From Dyadobacter luteus (GTDB taxonomy: Bacteria; Bacteroidota; Bacteroidia; Cytophagales; Spirosomataceae), in assembly GCF_003383615.1 (NCBI RefSeq), contig NZ_QNUL01000004.1:248001-312000 (forward strand): a stretch of DNA of 64,000 nt, written 5' to 3'. The notes below the pieces were generated by a model. That model did no database searches, was not told where the DNA came from, and saw only the letters and a program-made list of their open reading frames with translations. Both the position numbers and the translations under genes were made by a program. Below are positions 8,981 to 18,827 of this stretch, one piece after another (the stretch's first letter is position 1; each line of letters opens with the position of its first letter).

Positions 8981-9482
8981 TTTTGAGATTTCTGATAACT
9001 TATTGAAGCATGCTTACGCGCAAAAGTACTTCCGATCCGCCACTTTGGAAAGTAGCATCGTCCTGATTCCTTCGTACAATTAGTGAAAGATATTCGCCAG
9101 ATATGTTGCTTGGGCTTGTTCGCGAGTATTCTTTAAAGATTCGAGCATTAATTTAAATTGTATTATTTCGTGTTTTGAGAAGGCGTTGAAAATTCATCGT
9201 GTGGATTTTTTAAGAAAAGTCTTGTTCTGAAAAAAAATAATACGACATTTGCCTATCGGATAAGTAGATTAATATAAAATTATAACCCTGACCCACCATG
9301 ATATTCCTACCAATTCAAACAAGTTGTTGAAAATCAGATAAAGTTTTTGACTGAATTTGAGTCCGTCCGAAAAGGCGGATAAGGCTTTTCTATGCCCGTA
9401 TTTTAACGATAATTTTCGCTGCTCTTATTATTAATCCCACTTTTAACCCCGGATAAAGCTTCGGGGGGTTTGACACGTAAAT
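8981..9482. other. 502-bp AT-rich divergent intergenic region
   Basis: This region separates the metallo-beta-lactamase-fold gene (minus) from the SusC gene (plus) and must contain both promoters. I see no open frame of useful length and no clean TAnnTTTG/TTTG Bacteroidota promoter pair. The last 35 bases hold a small hairpin described separately. Confidence 0.5.
9447..9466 (+). promoter_or_regulatory. GC-rich leader hairpin just upstream of the SusC start
   Basis: CCCCGGA (9447-9453) pairs with TTCGGGG (9460-9466) around a 6-nt loop, a 7-bp stem with one G-T pair, in an otherwise AT-rich leader. It ends 16 nt before the ATG at 9483, near the ribosome footprint. It could influence translation or be the end of a short leader transcript. 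No T-run follows. Confidence 0.35.
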
Positions 9483-12400
9483 ATGAAAAAACAACTATTA
9501 ATCTCCGCCAGGATTACTCCGGGCAGGCGTTTTGGGCGAAGCAGATTTTTTCTCGCTGCACTTGTCTGCACAATGAGCTCGGTACCGTTGCTTTCAGCGG
9601 CTCATGCCGGAAAAATACCGGCAGTAACTGAGAACCGATCACATCAAAACAGCCGGGTTCACAATACTGCAAATCTGCAGATAAAAGCGGATCAGGAAAT
9701 TGCAGGTAAGGTAACAGACGATAAAGGTGAAGGTTTACCTGGCGTCAATATCCTTGTCAAAGGAACACAAACGGGGTTTCAGACCGATGAACAAGGTAAT
9801 TATAAGATACGTGTAACCCAGAGTACAGGATCATTGGTGTTCACTTTTATCGGGTACGTTAGTCAGGAAATCAGGTTTGGTGGTGAGTCCAAAGAAATCA
9901 ATGTAAGGCTTGCTGTAGATACAAGGCAACTCAATGAGCTCATTGTAACGGGTTATACAAGTGAAAGTAGAAAATCTTTCACAGGTTCTGTCTCCAAGAT
10001 CAATGCCAATCAGCTCGAAAACAGACCTGCGCAAAGTCTCGACCAGCTACTGGGAGGACAGGCGGCAGGCGTCAATATCGTTCAACCAAGCGGTACGCTC
10101 AACAGCACGCCGGTTTTCAGAATCAGGGGAATCAATTCCATTACATCCTCGGTGTACCCATTGTTTATTGTAGATGGAGTTACAGTTTTCACCGGCTCAG
10201 CGGGTGGAGCTGTGGGCAATAACCCTTTGGCGGATATCAATCCAAATGATATTGAATCAATAGATGTATTGAAAGATGCGTCGGCAACGGCTATCTACGG
10301 TTCCCGCGCAGCAAACGGGGTAGTGGTGATCACAACCAAAAAAGGTAAAAGAGGTGGCACTAAGGTTACTTACGACGGTTGGCTGAGTTTCAGTAAGCCG
10401 TTCAATTTACCTGAAATGCTGAATGCGCAGGATTATGTGACGATTAAAAATGAAGCGAGGGTGAATGCCGGACTCACACCAGGTTTTGTGCTGGGCACCA
10501 ACGCGGATGGAAGCCCTATCAGTACCGACTGGTATGATGTTGCCTACCAGACTGCCGTCTCACACAATCACAACGTGAGTTTCTCGGGTGCAACAGAACA
10601 AACGTCTTATTTCGCTGCGGTTAATTATTCTGATCAGAACGGGATTCTTAAAACCAATAAGTTCAAAAGACAGGGTGCCAGGCTGAACCTGGATCATAAA
10701 TTGAACAGGTTTATTACTCTGGGAACCAATGTGTCATTTACCAATTCGATTAACAGCGGGCCTAATTCAGGAGGGGTCGCTCCGAATTCAATCACCTCCT
10801 CATCGGGCAATAGCGTAAATACACAGTATATTGGTTTGCAACCTCTGGCCAGACTGACCTACATTCTGCCTCCCAACGTACCTGTTTATAACACGGATGG
10901 CAGCTATAACATCAACACGGCCAACGGCAATATAGGTTATGGTCCTAACAGTCCTTCATTAGGTGTATTCAATTCATATAATTTGCAAACGATCCTGGAT
11001 CTGGATAAGAATACATCAGAAAACAATACACTCATCGGAAGCGTATTTGCAGAGGTCGCATTGCTCAGCAACCTGAAATTCAAAACCGTTTATGGAGTGA
11101 ATAATCTGGTGGTGGAGAACACCAGTTTTCGTAATCCGTTCAGTTCGGAAGGATTCCCGAATGGTGGTGCTGCAACAAATTCGAATTCAAAATATTTCCG
11201 TTCGAACTGGACCAACACGTTGAGCTACGACACGCAAATCGCAGAAAGTCATAATCTGCGGGTGCTTTTGGGGCATGAAGAAATCTACAGGAAAATCGAA
11301 GGTTGGGGAGCCACGCGCTCAGGATTGTCTGATCCTTTTTATTCGAGTTATCAGGGCGGCTTTACCAACATAGTTCCTGCTGCTAATGTGCAGGCAGAGA
11401 ATGGTTTGCTCTCGTTTTTTGGTACTGTGAATTACGACTACCGCAAAAAATACCTGCTAAGTGTGAACCTGAGGCGTGACGGACTTTCTGCTCTGGCAGA
11501 GGGAAACAAGTGGGGTAATTTTGGAGGAGGATCTGTGGGCTGGAATATTTCAGAAGAAGGCTTTTTTCAAAATGCCGGTATATCCAAATGGGTTAACAAC
11601 CTGAAGATTCGCGGAAGTTATGGTGTGGTAGGCAACAGCAGTCTGGATGATTACGCGTCGCTGTCACAATACAGCAGTGGCACCTATTCCGGTTTGCCAA
11701 CACTGTATTTTAGTCAGGCAGGTAATTCCTCATTGAAATGGGAAACCAGCAAGAAGGTCGATGTCGGTTTTAGCGCGGGACTTCTCAATAACCGGTTTAC
11801 GGTAGAAGCAGCCTACTATCAGAACAACATTGACGGGCTGATACTGAATGCGCCTCAGGCGTTGTCTCAGGGAATTCCGGGTAATTCTATTGCTGCAAAC
11901 GTGGGTTCGCTTTACAACAAAGGGATAGAGCTGGCGATTACTACGCAACTTATTCAGCATAAATCGTTCCGCTGGTCCACTGATTTCAATATATCAACAT
12001 TAAAAAACAAAGTAACGTCTCTGGGTGCAGGTGGTGATATCTATCCGGCTGTGCTAAGTACTTTTGGTATACAAAATGTGACCCGGGAGGGCTATTCGGT
12101 AGGATCTATATTTGCTGTGCCTGTGAATGGTATCAATCCTGAAAATGGTAACAGAATCTACATCAACCGCAATGACAGGGAAGTGCAGTATGACGCTGTC
12201 ACCAAAGCATTTACCTATTTGAACGGAGAAGCGGCTCCGGTTATCGACAACTATGCGGATGGAAGAATACAGGGGCCGTCGCTTCCAACCTATTACGGTG
12301 GATTGAACAACAATCTCTCTCTGGGCAGGTTTGATTTGAATATCGGGCTGATATTCTCTGGCGGCAATAAGCTTTACAACGGAACAAGATCCACTATTTC

Positions 12401-12788
12401 TGATCAGCGTTATTTCAACAACGGGACTTTCATAAAAGACCGCTGGACTACACCGGGACAGATCACGGACATCCCAAAACTGGTTTGGGGTGACAGTTTC
12501 ACTGGTGGTTTCTCGTCTGCAAATGCGGCCAATGTTGAAGATGGCTCTTTTATTAAACTGAAAAATATCGCGCTCAATTACCGCGTACCACTGAGCTCAG
12601 AAGGCATCGGGCGCTACATTTCATCTGCCCGGGTTTATGTGCAGGCTTCCAATATCCTGACGCTTACGAAGTACACCGGCTCTGATCCTGAAATATCAAT
12701 CAATGGAAATTCGATCAATTCCGGAAAAGATCAGAACGTTCCTGCAAATGCTTCGGTGTTCACAGTTGGGTTAAATCTGGGTTTCTAA
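9483..12788 (+). CDS. SusC/RagA-family TonB-dependent outer-membrane transporter
   Basis: This is a 1101-residue outer-membrane transporter. It has an unusually long, Arg-rich N-region before the signal peptide core (about 20-42), then a carboxypeptidase-like regulatory domain (about 73-155; IAGKVTDDKGEGLPGVNILV). The TonB plug follows, with LNELIVTGYTSESRKSF and the SusC-type motif PLFIVDGV, then a large C-terminal barrel ending in an aromatic-rich strand (FTVGLNLGF). There is no STN domain, so it is not built to signal through a FecR/sigma pair, unlike the second SusC in this window. It is the first gene of a five-gene plus-strand operon and pairs with the SusD 30 bp downstream. Confidence 0.95.
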   Translation: MKKQLLISARITPGRRFGRSRFFLAALVCTMSSVPLLSAAHAGKIPAVTENRSHQNSRVHNTANLQIKADQEIAGKVTDDKGEGLPGVNILVKGTQTGFQTDEQGNYKIRVTQSTGSLVFTFIGYVSQEIRFGGESKEINVRLAVDTRQLNELIVTGYTSESRKSFTGSVSKINANQLENRPAQSLDQLLGGQAAGVNIVQPSGTLNSTPVFRIRGINSITSSVYPLFIVDGVTVFTGSAGGAVGNNPLADINPNDIESIDVLKDASATAIYGSRAANGVVVITTKKGKRGGTKVTYDGWLSFSKPFNLPEMLNAQDYVTIKNEARVNAGLTPGFVLGTNADGSPISTDWYDVAYQTAVSHNHNVSFSGATEQTSYFAAVNYSDQNGILKTNKFKRQGARLNLDHKLNRFITLGTNVSFTNSINSGPNSGGVAPNSITSSSGNSVNTQYIGLQPLARLTYILPPNVPVYNTDGSYNINTANGNIGYGPNSPSLGVFNSYNLQTILDLDKNTSENNTLIGSVFAEVALLSNLKFKTVYGVNNLVVENTSFRNPFSSEGFPNGGAATNSNSKYFRSNWTNTLSYDTQIAESHNLRVLLGHEEIYRKIEGWGATRSGLSDPFYSSYQGGFTNIVPAANVQAENGLLSFFGTVNYDYRKKYLLSVNLRRDGLSALAEGNKWGNFGGGSVGWNISEEGFFQNAGISKWVNNLKIRGSYGVVGNSSLDDYASLSQYSSGTYSGLPTLYFSQAGNSSLKWETSKKVDVGFSAGLLNNRFTVEAAYYQNNIDGLILNAPQALSQGIPGNSIAANVGSLYNKGIELAITTQLIQHKSFRWSTDFNISTLKNKVTSLGAGGDIYPAVLSTFGIQNVTREGYSVGSIFAVPVNGINPENGNRIYINRNDREVQYDAVTKAFTYLNGEAAPVIDNYADGRIQGPSLPTYYGGLNNNLSLGRFDLNIGLIFSGGNKLYNGTRSTISDQRYFNNGTFIKDRWTTPGQITDIPKLVWGDSFTGGFSSANAANVEDGSFIKLKNIALNYRVPLSSEGIGRYISSARVYVQASNILTLTKYTGSDPEISINGNSINSGKDQNVPANASVFTVGLNLGF

Positions 12789-12818
12789 GCAATTGACATT
12801 TAATATCATCTGAATCAA

Positions 12819-14285
12819 ATGAAAAAGACATATATAACGGGAAAGGCATTTAAAAGAACGCTTTTGTGGAGCAGTTTTTCTATCGCTGTCTTATCCTGCC
12901 ACAGCAATATTCTGGATCTGCAACCACAGACCAGTATCTCCGAGCAGACGGCATTTTCGACACCTGCAAAAATCCTCTCACAAGTAAATGGACTTTATAG
13001 TCAGCTTGGAGCAGAATCTTTCTATGGTGGGCGCTACATTATTTTCAGCGAGCAGAGAGGAAACGAGTTCAGCCAGAATGACGGAAACAATTCCACCGGT
13101 GCCAACGTGTGGAACCAGTCAATCACCGGCTCCGGAGATTTTGTCAATGCGGTTTGGAGTGCTGCTTACCGCACGATCAATTCGGCCAATACGCTGATTG
13201 ATAAACTGAGTGAAGATATTTCTGTGATAGACCAGCCCACAAAGAATGCCTATATCGCCGAGGCTAAATTTATCAGGGCACTCAGTTATTTCAGCCTTGT
13301 TCAAACTTATGCCAAGCCCTACACGCAAAGTAGTTCTGCGGTGGGTCTGCCGCTACGACTGAAGGGAGAAACCTCAGGCGGAAATAATGATTTGGCATTT
13401 AGTACCGTGGCTCAGGTGTATGAGCAGATTCTGAAAGATCTGGATCAGGCAGAAACAGACCTGCCCGCCACTTACAGCACTGCATTACTGAACTCATCAA
13501 GAGCACATAAGGCATCGGCAATTGCCTTGAAAACCAGAGTGAATCTGGTGAAAGCAGATTATGCAGCTGTGGCTGCCGAAGCTGCCAAGATTGTTTCAGC
13601 CGCGGCTCCATTTCAGTATGTATCAGCAAGTCTTACGCATAAACTGGAAGCAGATATAAGCAGCGTTTTCACAGGCTCCTACACAGGCAGTGAATCGATT
13701 TTCACAATACCATTCCTTTTGCCTGCGGAAGCGCCGGGGCTACAGAGCTCTCTGGCCAGTAATTACCTCACACCGGTTATTTATCTGAACACGGCTGCAA
13801 TCGTTTCTGACCCCGTTTTTGGTGCGGAATCAAAAGATGCGAGAAAAGGGCTGCTCACCACCAACGCGACAGGGCAGAATCTGCTTAGGAAATTCTCAAA
13901 AAATTCGGCGCCTTTTACAACCTACATTCCCGTAATAAGGTATGCAGAAATTTTGCTGAATTATGCCGAAGCCGCAGCACAAAACAATGATCTGGAGAAG
14001 GCAACTGCCTTGCTGCAGGCGGTGCGTAATCGTTCGGATGCCAGCCACAGATTCAGCACGGGTGTAGCTACTAAAACCGAACTTGTAGCAACGATTCAAA
14101 AGGAAAGACGAATTGAATTACTCGGAGAAGGTTTCAGGTCTCACGATCTTTTCAGAACCGGCCAGCCGCTTCCTGCCAAAGTAGGTAATGCGGGTACAGC
14201 TCCTGCTATTGCCCCGACTGCCGCCAACTATGTATGGCCTGTGCCTAGCAACGAATTGGCCTACAATAAGCTTGCGCCCAGGTAG
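12819..14285 (+). CDS. SusD/RagB-family outer-membrane lipoprotein
   Basis: This 488-residue lipoprotein has its lipobox at SIAVLSC (Cys27). The mature protein begins with the usual SusD opening (ILDLQPQTSISEQTAF) and has TPR-like helices (YIAEAKFIRALSYFSLVQTYA). It ends in the typical RagB C-terminal block with IRYAEILLNYAEAAAQ and KERRIELLGEGFRSHDLFR. SusD proteins cap the SusC channel at the cell surface and bind the ligand. The next gene encodes an amidohydrolase and not a glycosidase, so the ligand may be something other than a glycan. The spacing to SusC is 30 bp. Confidence 0.93.
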   Translation: MKKTYITGKAFKRTLLWSSFSIAVLSCHSNILDLQPQTSISEQTAFSTPAKILSQVNGLYSQLGAESFYGGRYIIFSEQRGNEFSQNDGNNSTGANVWNQSITGSGDFVNAVWSAAYRTINSANTLIDKLSEDISVIDQPTKNAYIAEAKFIRALSYFSLVQTYAKPYTQSSSAVGLPLRLKGETSGGNNDLAFSTVAQVYEQILKDLDQAETDLPATYSTALLNSSRAHKASAIALKTRVNLVKADYAAVAAEAAKIVSAAAPFQYVSASLTHKLEADISSVFTGSYTGSESIFTIPFLLPAEAPGLQSSLASNYLTPVIYLNTAAIVSDPVFGAESKDARKGLLTTNATGQNLLRKFSKNSAPFTTYIPVIRYAEILLNYAEAAAQNNDLEKATALLQAVRNRSDASHRFSTGVATKTELVATIQKERRIELLGEGFRSHDLFRTGQPLPAKVGNAGTAPAIAPTAANYVWPVPSNELAYNKLAPR

Positions 14286-14343
14286 GCAATACAGTTTATT
14301 GAATCAACAGGAGCATATAAAATTTGAACAAAATTAACTGAAA

Positions 14344-16077
14344 ATGAAAAGAACAATTCTTGCAGTATTGGTATCGCTTTTTTTTGTGGCGTTCAGGCAA
14401 ACGGATCGTGATAATACCCGAAGTGAACAGACTGCCGACAAGATTTTTATTAATGCAAAAGTACTTACCATTGATGCTGATAATTCCCTTGCACAGTCGG
14501 TAGCAATAGGCCAGGGAAAGATTCTTGCCGTTGGATCGAACGCAGACGTGTTAAAGCTAAAAGCAAAGAACACGCAGGTTGTGGATCTGAAAGGTAAGAC
14601 CCTGATTCCGGGCTTCATTGACGGGCACAGTCACTTTATGGGATTGGGACAGACCAGAAATGCAAACCTTTCGCCACCGCCAATGGGAACAGTCCGTAAC
14701 ATTAAAGACATTGTTGCTGTTCTGACCAAATTTAAAAAGGATAACGATATTAAAGACGGAGAATGGATTTCTGCCTTTGGCTACGATACCGATCAGCTGG
14801 AGGAGCATCGTCATCCCGAAAAGAGCGACCTGGATCAGGCGTTTCCTGATAATCCTGTGGTGCTCACGCATGCTTCGGGGCACATGGTCGTTGCCAATTC
14901 GCTTGCGCTGAAACTGTCGTCTATAGATCAGACTACGAAGGATCCTGACGGTGGCACGATTGTCAGAAAAAAAGGTTCACAGGAACCGACCGGCCTGTTA
15001 CAGGAATCGGCAGCCAGGTTGGTGAAACGGGCAGAAGCGAGAAAATTAACGCTGGAAGAGAAATTCGAGCAGTTAAAACAACAGCAACAGCTTTATGCAA
15101 GTGTGGGCATTACAACGGCTCAGGACGGGTTGTCTAGCCTTGAATCGGTGGAGCTTTTAAAGAAAGCAGCTGAAGCTAAGGTCTTGTACATTGATATCAT
15201 TTCGCTTCCCTACTACCTTTTTCTGGACAAACTGATCGCTGATAAATCTTATCAGTTCGGCACTTACGATGCACACCTCAAACTCGGAGGTTTCAAAGTT
15301 ACAGCAGATGGATCTCCGCAAGGCAAAACGGCGTTTTTCTCAAAACCTTACCTGACCGAGGTACCCGGCTGTAACCATGATGAATGTACCGGTTTTGCGA
15401 ACGTGACCCAGGAAGTGCTCAACAAGGTAATTGTGACAGGGATCAAAAATAGTATTCAGCCTTATGTGCATTGTAACGGAGATGCCACAGTGGACATGTA
15501 TATCAAGGCAATTGAAAACGCAAATCTGCAGACAGGTATTTCGGCAGCAGCGCACAGGCCGGTTGTAATCCATTCACAATTTGTAAGGCCCGATCAGCTT
15601 GATAAATACAAGCAACTGGGGTTGGTTCCGTCGTTTTTTACAAACCATACTTTCTTTTGGGGTGATGTTCACGTCAAGAACCTTGGTAAAGAGCGTGCAT
15701 TTTTCTCTAGTCCGCTTAAATCTGCGATCAAGCGCGGTATCACTTTTACCAATCATACTGATTTCGGTATCACGCCTATCAGCCAGCTTTTTTTGCTTGG
15801 ATCTTCTGTAAACCGGCTTTCAAGAACCAATGTGGTGATCGGTCCGGACGAAAGGGTAACTGTTGCTGAGGGGCTGCGCGCGATTACAATCAATGGAGCC
15901 TATCAATATTTTGAGGAAAAGAACAAAGGCTCGATTGAGAAAGGCAAACTGGCGGATCTGGTGATACTCTCGGACGATCCTACTTCTATTGACCCGCTAA
16001 AAATCAAAGACATTCAGGTGTTGGAGACGATCAAGGAAGGCAAAACCATTTACGTAAAAAATACCAGTAAGAAGTAA
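14344..16077 (+). CDS. Amidohydrolase family protein (YtcJ-like)
   Basis: This 577-residue metal-dependent amidohydrolase has the TIM-barrel signature at GFIDGHSHFMG (H95, H97). Further metal or catalytic positions are visible in PYVHCNGDATVDMYI, VVIHSQFV and FTNHTDFGI, and the C-terminal GSIEKGKLADLVIL block is typical of the superfamily. It groups with the amidohydrolase-3/YtcJ type, which hydrolyse N-acyl or amide bonds. The first 17 residues are hydrophobic, suggesting export to the periplasm, but there is no clean cleavage site or lipobox. Its stop TAA overlaps the ATG of the next gene by one base, so the two are translationally coupled. The role in releasing a small product from an imported amide is inference. 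Confidence 0.88.
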   Translation: MKRTILAVLVSLFFVAFRQTDRDNTRSEQTADKIFINAKVLTIDADNSLAQSVAIGQGKILAVGSNADVLKLKAKNTQVVDLKGKTLIPGFIDGHSHFMGLGQTRNANLSPPPMGTVRNIKDIVAVLTKFKKDNDIKDGEWISAFGYDTDQLEEHRHPEKSDLDQAFPDNPVVLTHASGHMVVANSLALKLSSIDQTTKDPDGGTIVRKKGSQEPTGLLQESAARLVKRAEARKLTLEEKFEQLKQQQQLYASVGITTAQDGLSSLESVELLKKAAEAKVLYIDIISLPYYLFLDKLIADKSYQFGTYDAHLKLGGFKVTADGSPQGKTAFFSKPYLTEVPGCNHDECTGFANVTQEVLNKVIVTGIKNSIQPYVHCNGDATVDMYIKAIENANLQTGISAAAHRPVVIHSQFVRPDQLDKYKQLGLVPSFFTNHTFFWGDVHVKNLGKERAFFSSPLKSAIKRGITFTNHTDFGITPISQLFLLGSSVNRLSRTNVVIGPDERVTVAEGLRAITINGAYQYFEEKNKGSIEKGKLADLVILSDDPTSIDPLKIKDIQVLETIKEGKTIYVKNTSKK

Positions 16078-17240
16078 TGTTATCACAGATAGTACCTATT
16101 GACGTAAGAACGCCCGAGCAGGTGGCAGAGATTTCATGGTTTGACGATATTATAGGTGGCGATACACAGCATTTGGGCGTACTTGATACCCAGCGTCGCA
16201 GCAGCTTTAAACACTGTGCAGCTATTGCCAGGAATGCAGAGCAGCTGGGATTTACCAATATTTTGTTACCGACTGCCTATACGGTAGGTCAGGATGTGCT
16301 CACATTTGCGGCCGGTATAGCCCCTCAGACTGACAGAATCAATCTGTTAACAGCAATACGCACCGGAGAAATTCATCCGCCGATGCTGGCCAGGGCGATT
16401 GCCTCTCTGGACCACATGCTGGAAGGAAGGCTGGTTCTGAACATCATTAATTCAGATCTTCCCGGACTTCGGGAAAATCCGGATCTGCGCTACCTGAGAT
16501 GCCAGGAAACAATAGAAATTCTCAAACAGGCCTGGACCCAGGACAGGATCGACTACGACGGAGAAATATATCAGTTCCACATGCCAGCTGATCCGGTGAA
16601 ACCCTATCAGCAAAACGGAGGTCCGCTGCTTTATTTTGGAGGTACTTCAGAAGGATCAAGGCAGGTGTGCGCCAAACATTGTGATGTATTTCTCACCTGG
16701 CCCGAGTCAGAGGAAAGTATCTATGCGACCATGCAGGATATGACTGCGAGGGCTGCTGAGCACGGGCGTAAAATTGATTTCGGACTCAGGATACATGTCA
16801 TTGTAAGAGAAACTGAAGCAGAAGCAAGAGCTTATGCAAGAAAACTGATGTCGAAGTTTGACGAGAAAAAAGCGGCTGAGATCAGAGCCAGGGGAGAGGA
16901 TTCACGGTCTTTGGGTGTACTTCGCCAGGATGAGCTGCGCGAAACAGCAGACGAAGACGGCTACACCGAGGATATTCTTTGGACTCATATCGGGAAGGTT
17001 TTCTCTGGCTGTGGCAGCGGATTGGTCGGAAGCCCTGAGCAGATTATCGCCAAGCTTAATCGTTATATGCAAATGGGCATCAGAGCTTTTATATTTTCGG
17101 GTTTCCCGCTGATGGAAGAATCTGAACATTTTGCCAGGCTCGTATTACCTCATTTACCCAATGTTTCATTGTCAAAGCTACAGGGACGTATTCCTGAATC
17201 TGAGCCGTCGACCCCGCTAACCCACGCCGTACTACAATGA
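16077..17240 (+). CDS. LLM-class flavin-dependent monooxygenase, SsuD-like
   Basis: This 387-residue cytoplasmic protein has the bacterial luciferase-like barrel. The sequence RNAEQLGFTNILLPTAY near the start, LEGRLVLNIINSD, LLYFGGTSEGS in the middle and the end RAFIFSGFPLMEESEHFARLVLPHLP follow the pattern of FMNH2-dependent alkanesulfonate monooxygenases (SsuD). Such enzymes need reduced flavin from a separate reductase, and none is encoded nearby. It shares one base with the upstream amidohydrolase gene and four bases (ATGA) with the permease gene downstream. A sulfonate or related small molecule is a reasonable guess for the substrate, but other members of the class oxidise amines, nitrilotriacetate or long-chain compounds. 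Confidence 0.85.
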   Translation: MLSQIVPIDVRTPEQVAEISWFDDIIGGDTQHLGVLDTQRRSSFKHCAAIARNAEQLGFTNILLPTAYTVGQDVLTFAAGIAPQTDRINLLTAIRTGEIHPPMLARAIASLDHMLEGRLVLNIINSDLPGLRENPDLRYLRCQETIEILKQAWTQDRIDYDGEIYQFHMPADPVKPYQQNGGPLLYFGGTSEGSRQVCAKHCDVFLTWPESEESIYATMQDMTARAAEHGRKIDFGLRIHVIVRETEAEARAYARKLMSKFDEKKAAEIRARGEDSRSLGVLRQDELRETADEDGYTEDILWTHIGKVFSGCGSGLVGSPEQIIAKLNRYMQMGIRAFIFSGFPLMEESEHFARLVLPHLPNVSLSKLQGRIPESEPSTPLTHAVLQ

Positions 17241-18649
17241 TTGATGTTCAGACACAGGAAACAGAACTTAAAAGAGAGATCGGCTTAATAGACGCCACTC
17301 TGCTGGTAGCGGGAGGTATGATCGGTTCAGGCATTTTTATTGTCAGCGCTGATATTGTACGGAACGTCGGCTCATCAGGCTGGTTGATTGCCGTCTGGCT
17401 GATCGGTGGTTTTATGACGCTTGCTGCTGCGCTGAGCTATGGTGAGCTGAGCGCGATGTATCCCAAAGCCGGAGGACAATATGTTTACCTGCGGGAAGCT
17501 TATAATCCACTGGTGGCATTCTTGTATGGCTGGAGCCTTTTCGCCGTAATCCAGACAGGTACCATAGCGGCAGTGGGTGTATCATTTTCGAAGTTTTTAG
17601 CTTATTTTCTGCCCTGGGCCAGTGAAGATCTGGTTGTCTTTACTCTCGGGAATTTCAAGGTGTCTCCGGCTCAGCTGATTGCAATCGGGCTGATTGTGTT
17701 TCTGACATATGTAAATAAAAATGGCGTACGGGGCGGAAAAATTATTCAGACTGTATTTACTTCCACCAAACTGCTTAGTATTATCGGTCTGATCATTTTT
17801 GGTTTTATTTTTTTTAAGGCCGATGTATGGAATCTGAACTGGAGTGAAGCGTGGAAACTACACAGGATCAATATTGATGGCTCATCCTCAGAATACATAG
17901 GAAAAGCTGCTATTGGTGGCGCGGTTGCTTCGGCTCTGGTGGGATCGATCATGAGCTACGAGGCGTGGAACAATGTTACCTTTGTAGCAGGAGAAATTAC
18001 CAATCCCAGGAAGAATATCGGATTGAGTCTGCTTTTGGGAACAGTGATGGTTGCCGCGATTTATATTCTTTTAAATCTGATGTTCACAGCTGTACTTCCA
18101 ATGGATCAGATTGCACTCACTGAAAAGGACAGAGTAGGGATTGCAGCTTCAGAAGCAATATTCGGAAGCAGCGGAACAGCTATCATTGCAGTACTGATTA
18201 TGATCGCAACGTTTGGCTGTAACAATGGCTTGATACTTGCCGGAGCCAGGGTCTACTACAGTATGAGCCGTGATGGAGTGTTTTTCGACAAAATTGCAAA
18301 GCTTAACAAACATGCCGTTCCGGAATTTGCTCTTTGGGTACAATGTATCATAGCATGTGTACTGTGCCTGAGCGGGCGTTATGGGGATTTGCTGGATATG
18401 ATCACCTTCGTTGCCGTGATCTTCTATGTGCTTACTATAGGAGGAATTTTTATTCTCCGGTATACAAAGCCAGATGTAGAGCGTCCCTACAAAGCGCCGC
18501 TGTATCCTTTTCTTCCTGGATTGTATATTTTGATGGGTGTGGCATTCTGTATATTGCTCATCATTTATAAGCCTCAGTTTACCTGGCCCGGACTATTCAT
18601 TGCCTTAAGCGGTATACCGGTGTTTTATCTGTTAAAGCTTCGCCGTTAG
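17237..18649 (+). CDS. APC-family amino acid/amine permease
   Basis: This 470-residue protein has about twelve hydrophobic helices. The opening IGLIDATLLVAGGMIGSGIFIVSADI contains the GSGIF motif in helix 1 that binds the substrate backbone in APC transporters, and the rest (AAALSYGELSAMYPKAGGQYVYLREAY) matches amino acid/polyamine antiporters. It overlaps the monooxygenase gene by four bases and closes the operon, 40 bp before a strong terminator. Placed after an outer-membrane importer and a probably exported amidohydrolase, it would bring an amine- or amino-acid-like product into the cytoplasm; this is inference from gene order. Confidence 0.92.
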   Translation: MIDVQTQETELKREIGLIDATLLVAGGMIGSGIFIVSADIVRNVGSSGWLIAVWLIGGFMTLAAALSYGELSAMYPKAGGQYVYLREAYNPLVAFLYGWSLFAVIQTGTIAAVGVSFSKFLAYFLPWASEDLVVFTLGNFKVSPAQLIAIGLIVFLTYVNKNGVRGGKIIQTVFTSTKLLSIIGLIIFGFIFFKADVWNLNWSEAWKLHRINIDGSSSEYIGKAAIGGAVASALVGSIMSYEAWNNVTFVAGEITNPRKNIGLSLLLGTVMVAAIYILLNLMFTAVLPMDQIALTEKDRVGIAASEAIFGSSGTAIIAVLIMIATFGCNNGLILAGARVYYSMSRDGVFFDKIAKLNKHAVPEFALWVQCIIACVLCLSGRYGDLLDMITFVAVIFYVLTIGGIFILRYTKPDVERPYKAPLYPFLPGLYILMGVAFCILLIIYKPQFTWPGLFIALSGIPVFYLLKLRR

Positions 18650-18688
18650 TATTGACCAATATCGGGTACGTTTCAATAATTCGCATCT

Positions 18689-18723
18689 CAGGCACTCTGT
18701 CATATCAGGGTGCCTGCTTTTTT
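18689..18723 (+). terminator. Rho-independent terminator of the SusCD-amidohydrolase operon
   Basis: CAGGCACTCT (18689-18698) pairs with AGGGTGCCTG (18707-18716), 10 bp with one T-G pair, followed directly by C and six T residues. It lies 40 bp after the permease stop. Confidence 0.88.
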
Positions 18724-18827
18724 AACTTAATTCCCGGATTGTTTTGGAACTAAAGATAGTCGCAAATCTTTCTACACTGAATCAGTGTTTTATAAAAATA
18801 TCAATCCCGACCCGTAAGGATCAACCC

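Noticed and set aside
18744..18827. Earlier in-frame start for the TPR-tailed protein
   Set aside because: It would place 28 residues before the signal peptide; the ATG at 18828 has a Shine-Dalgarno-like TAAGGA upstream.
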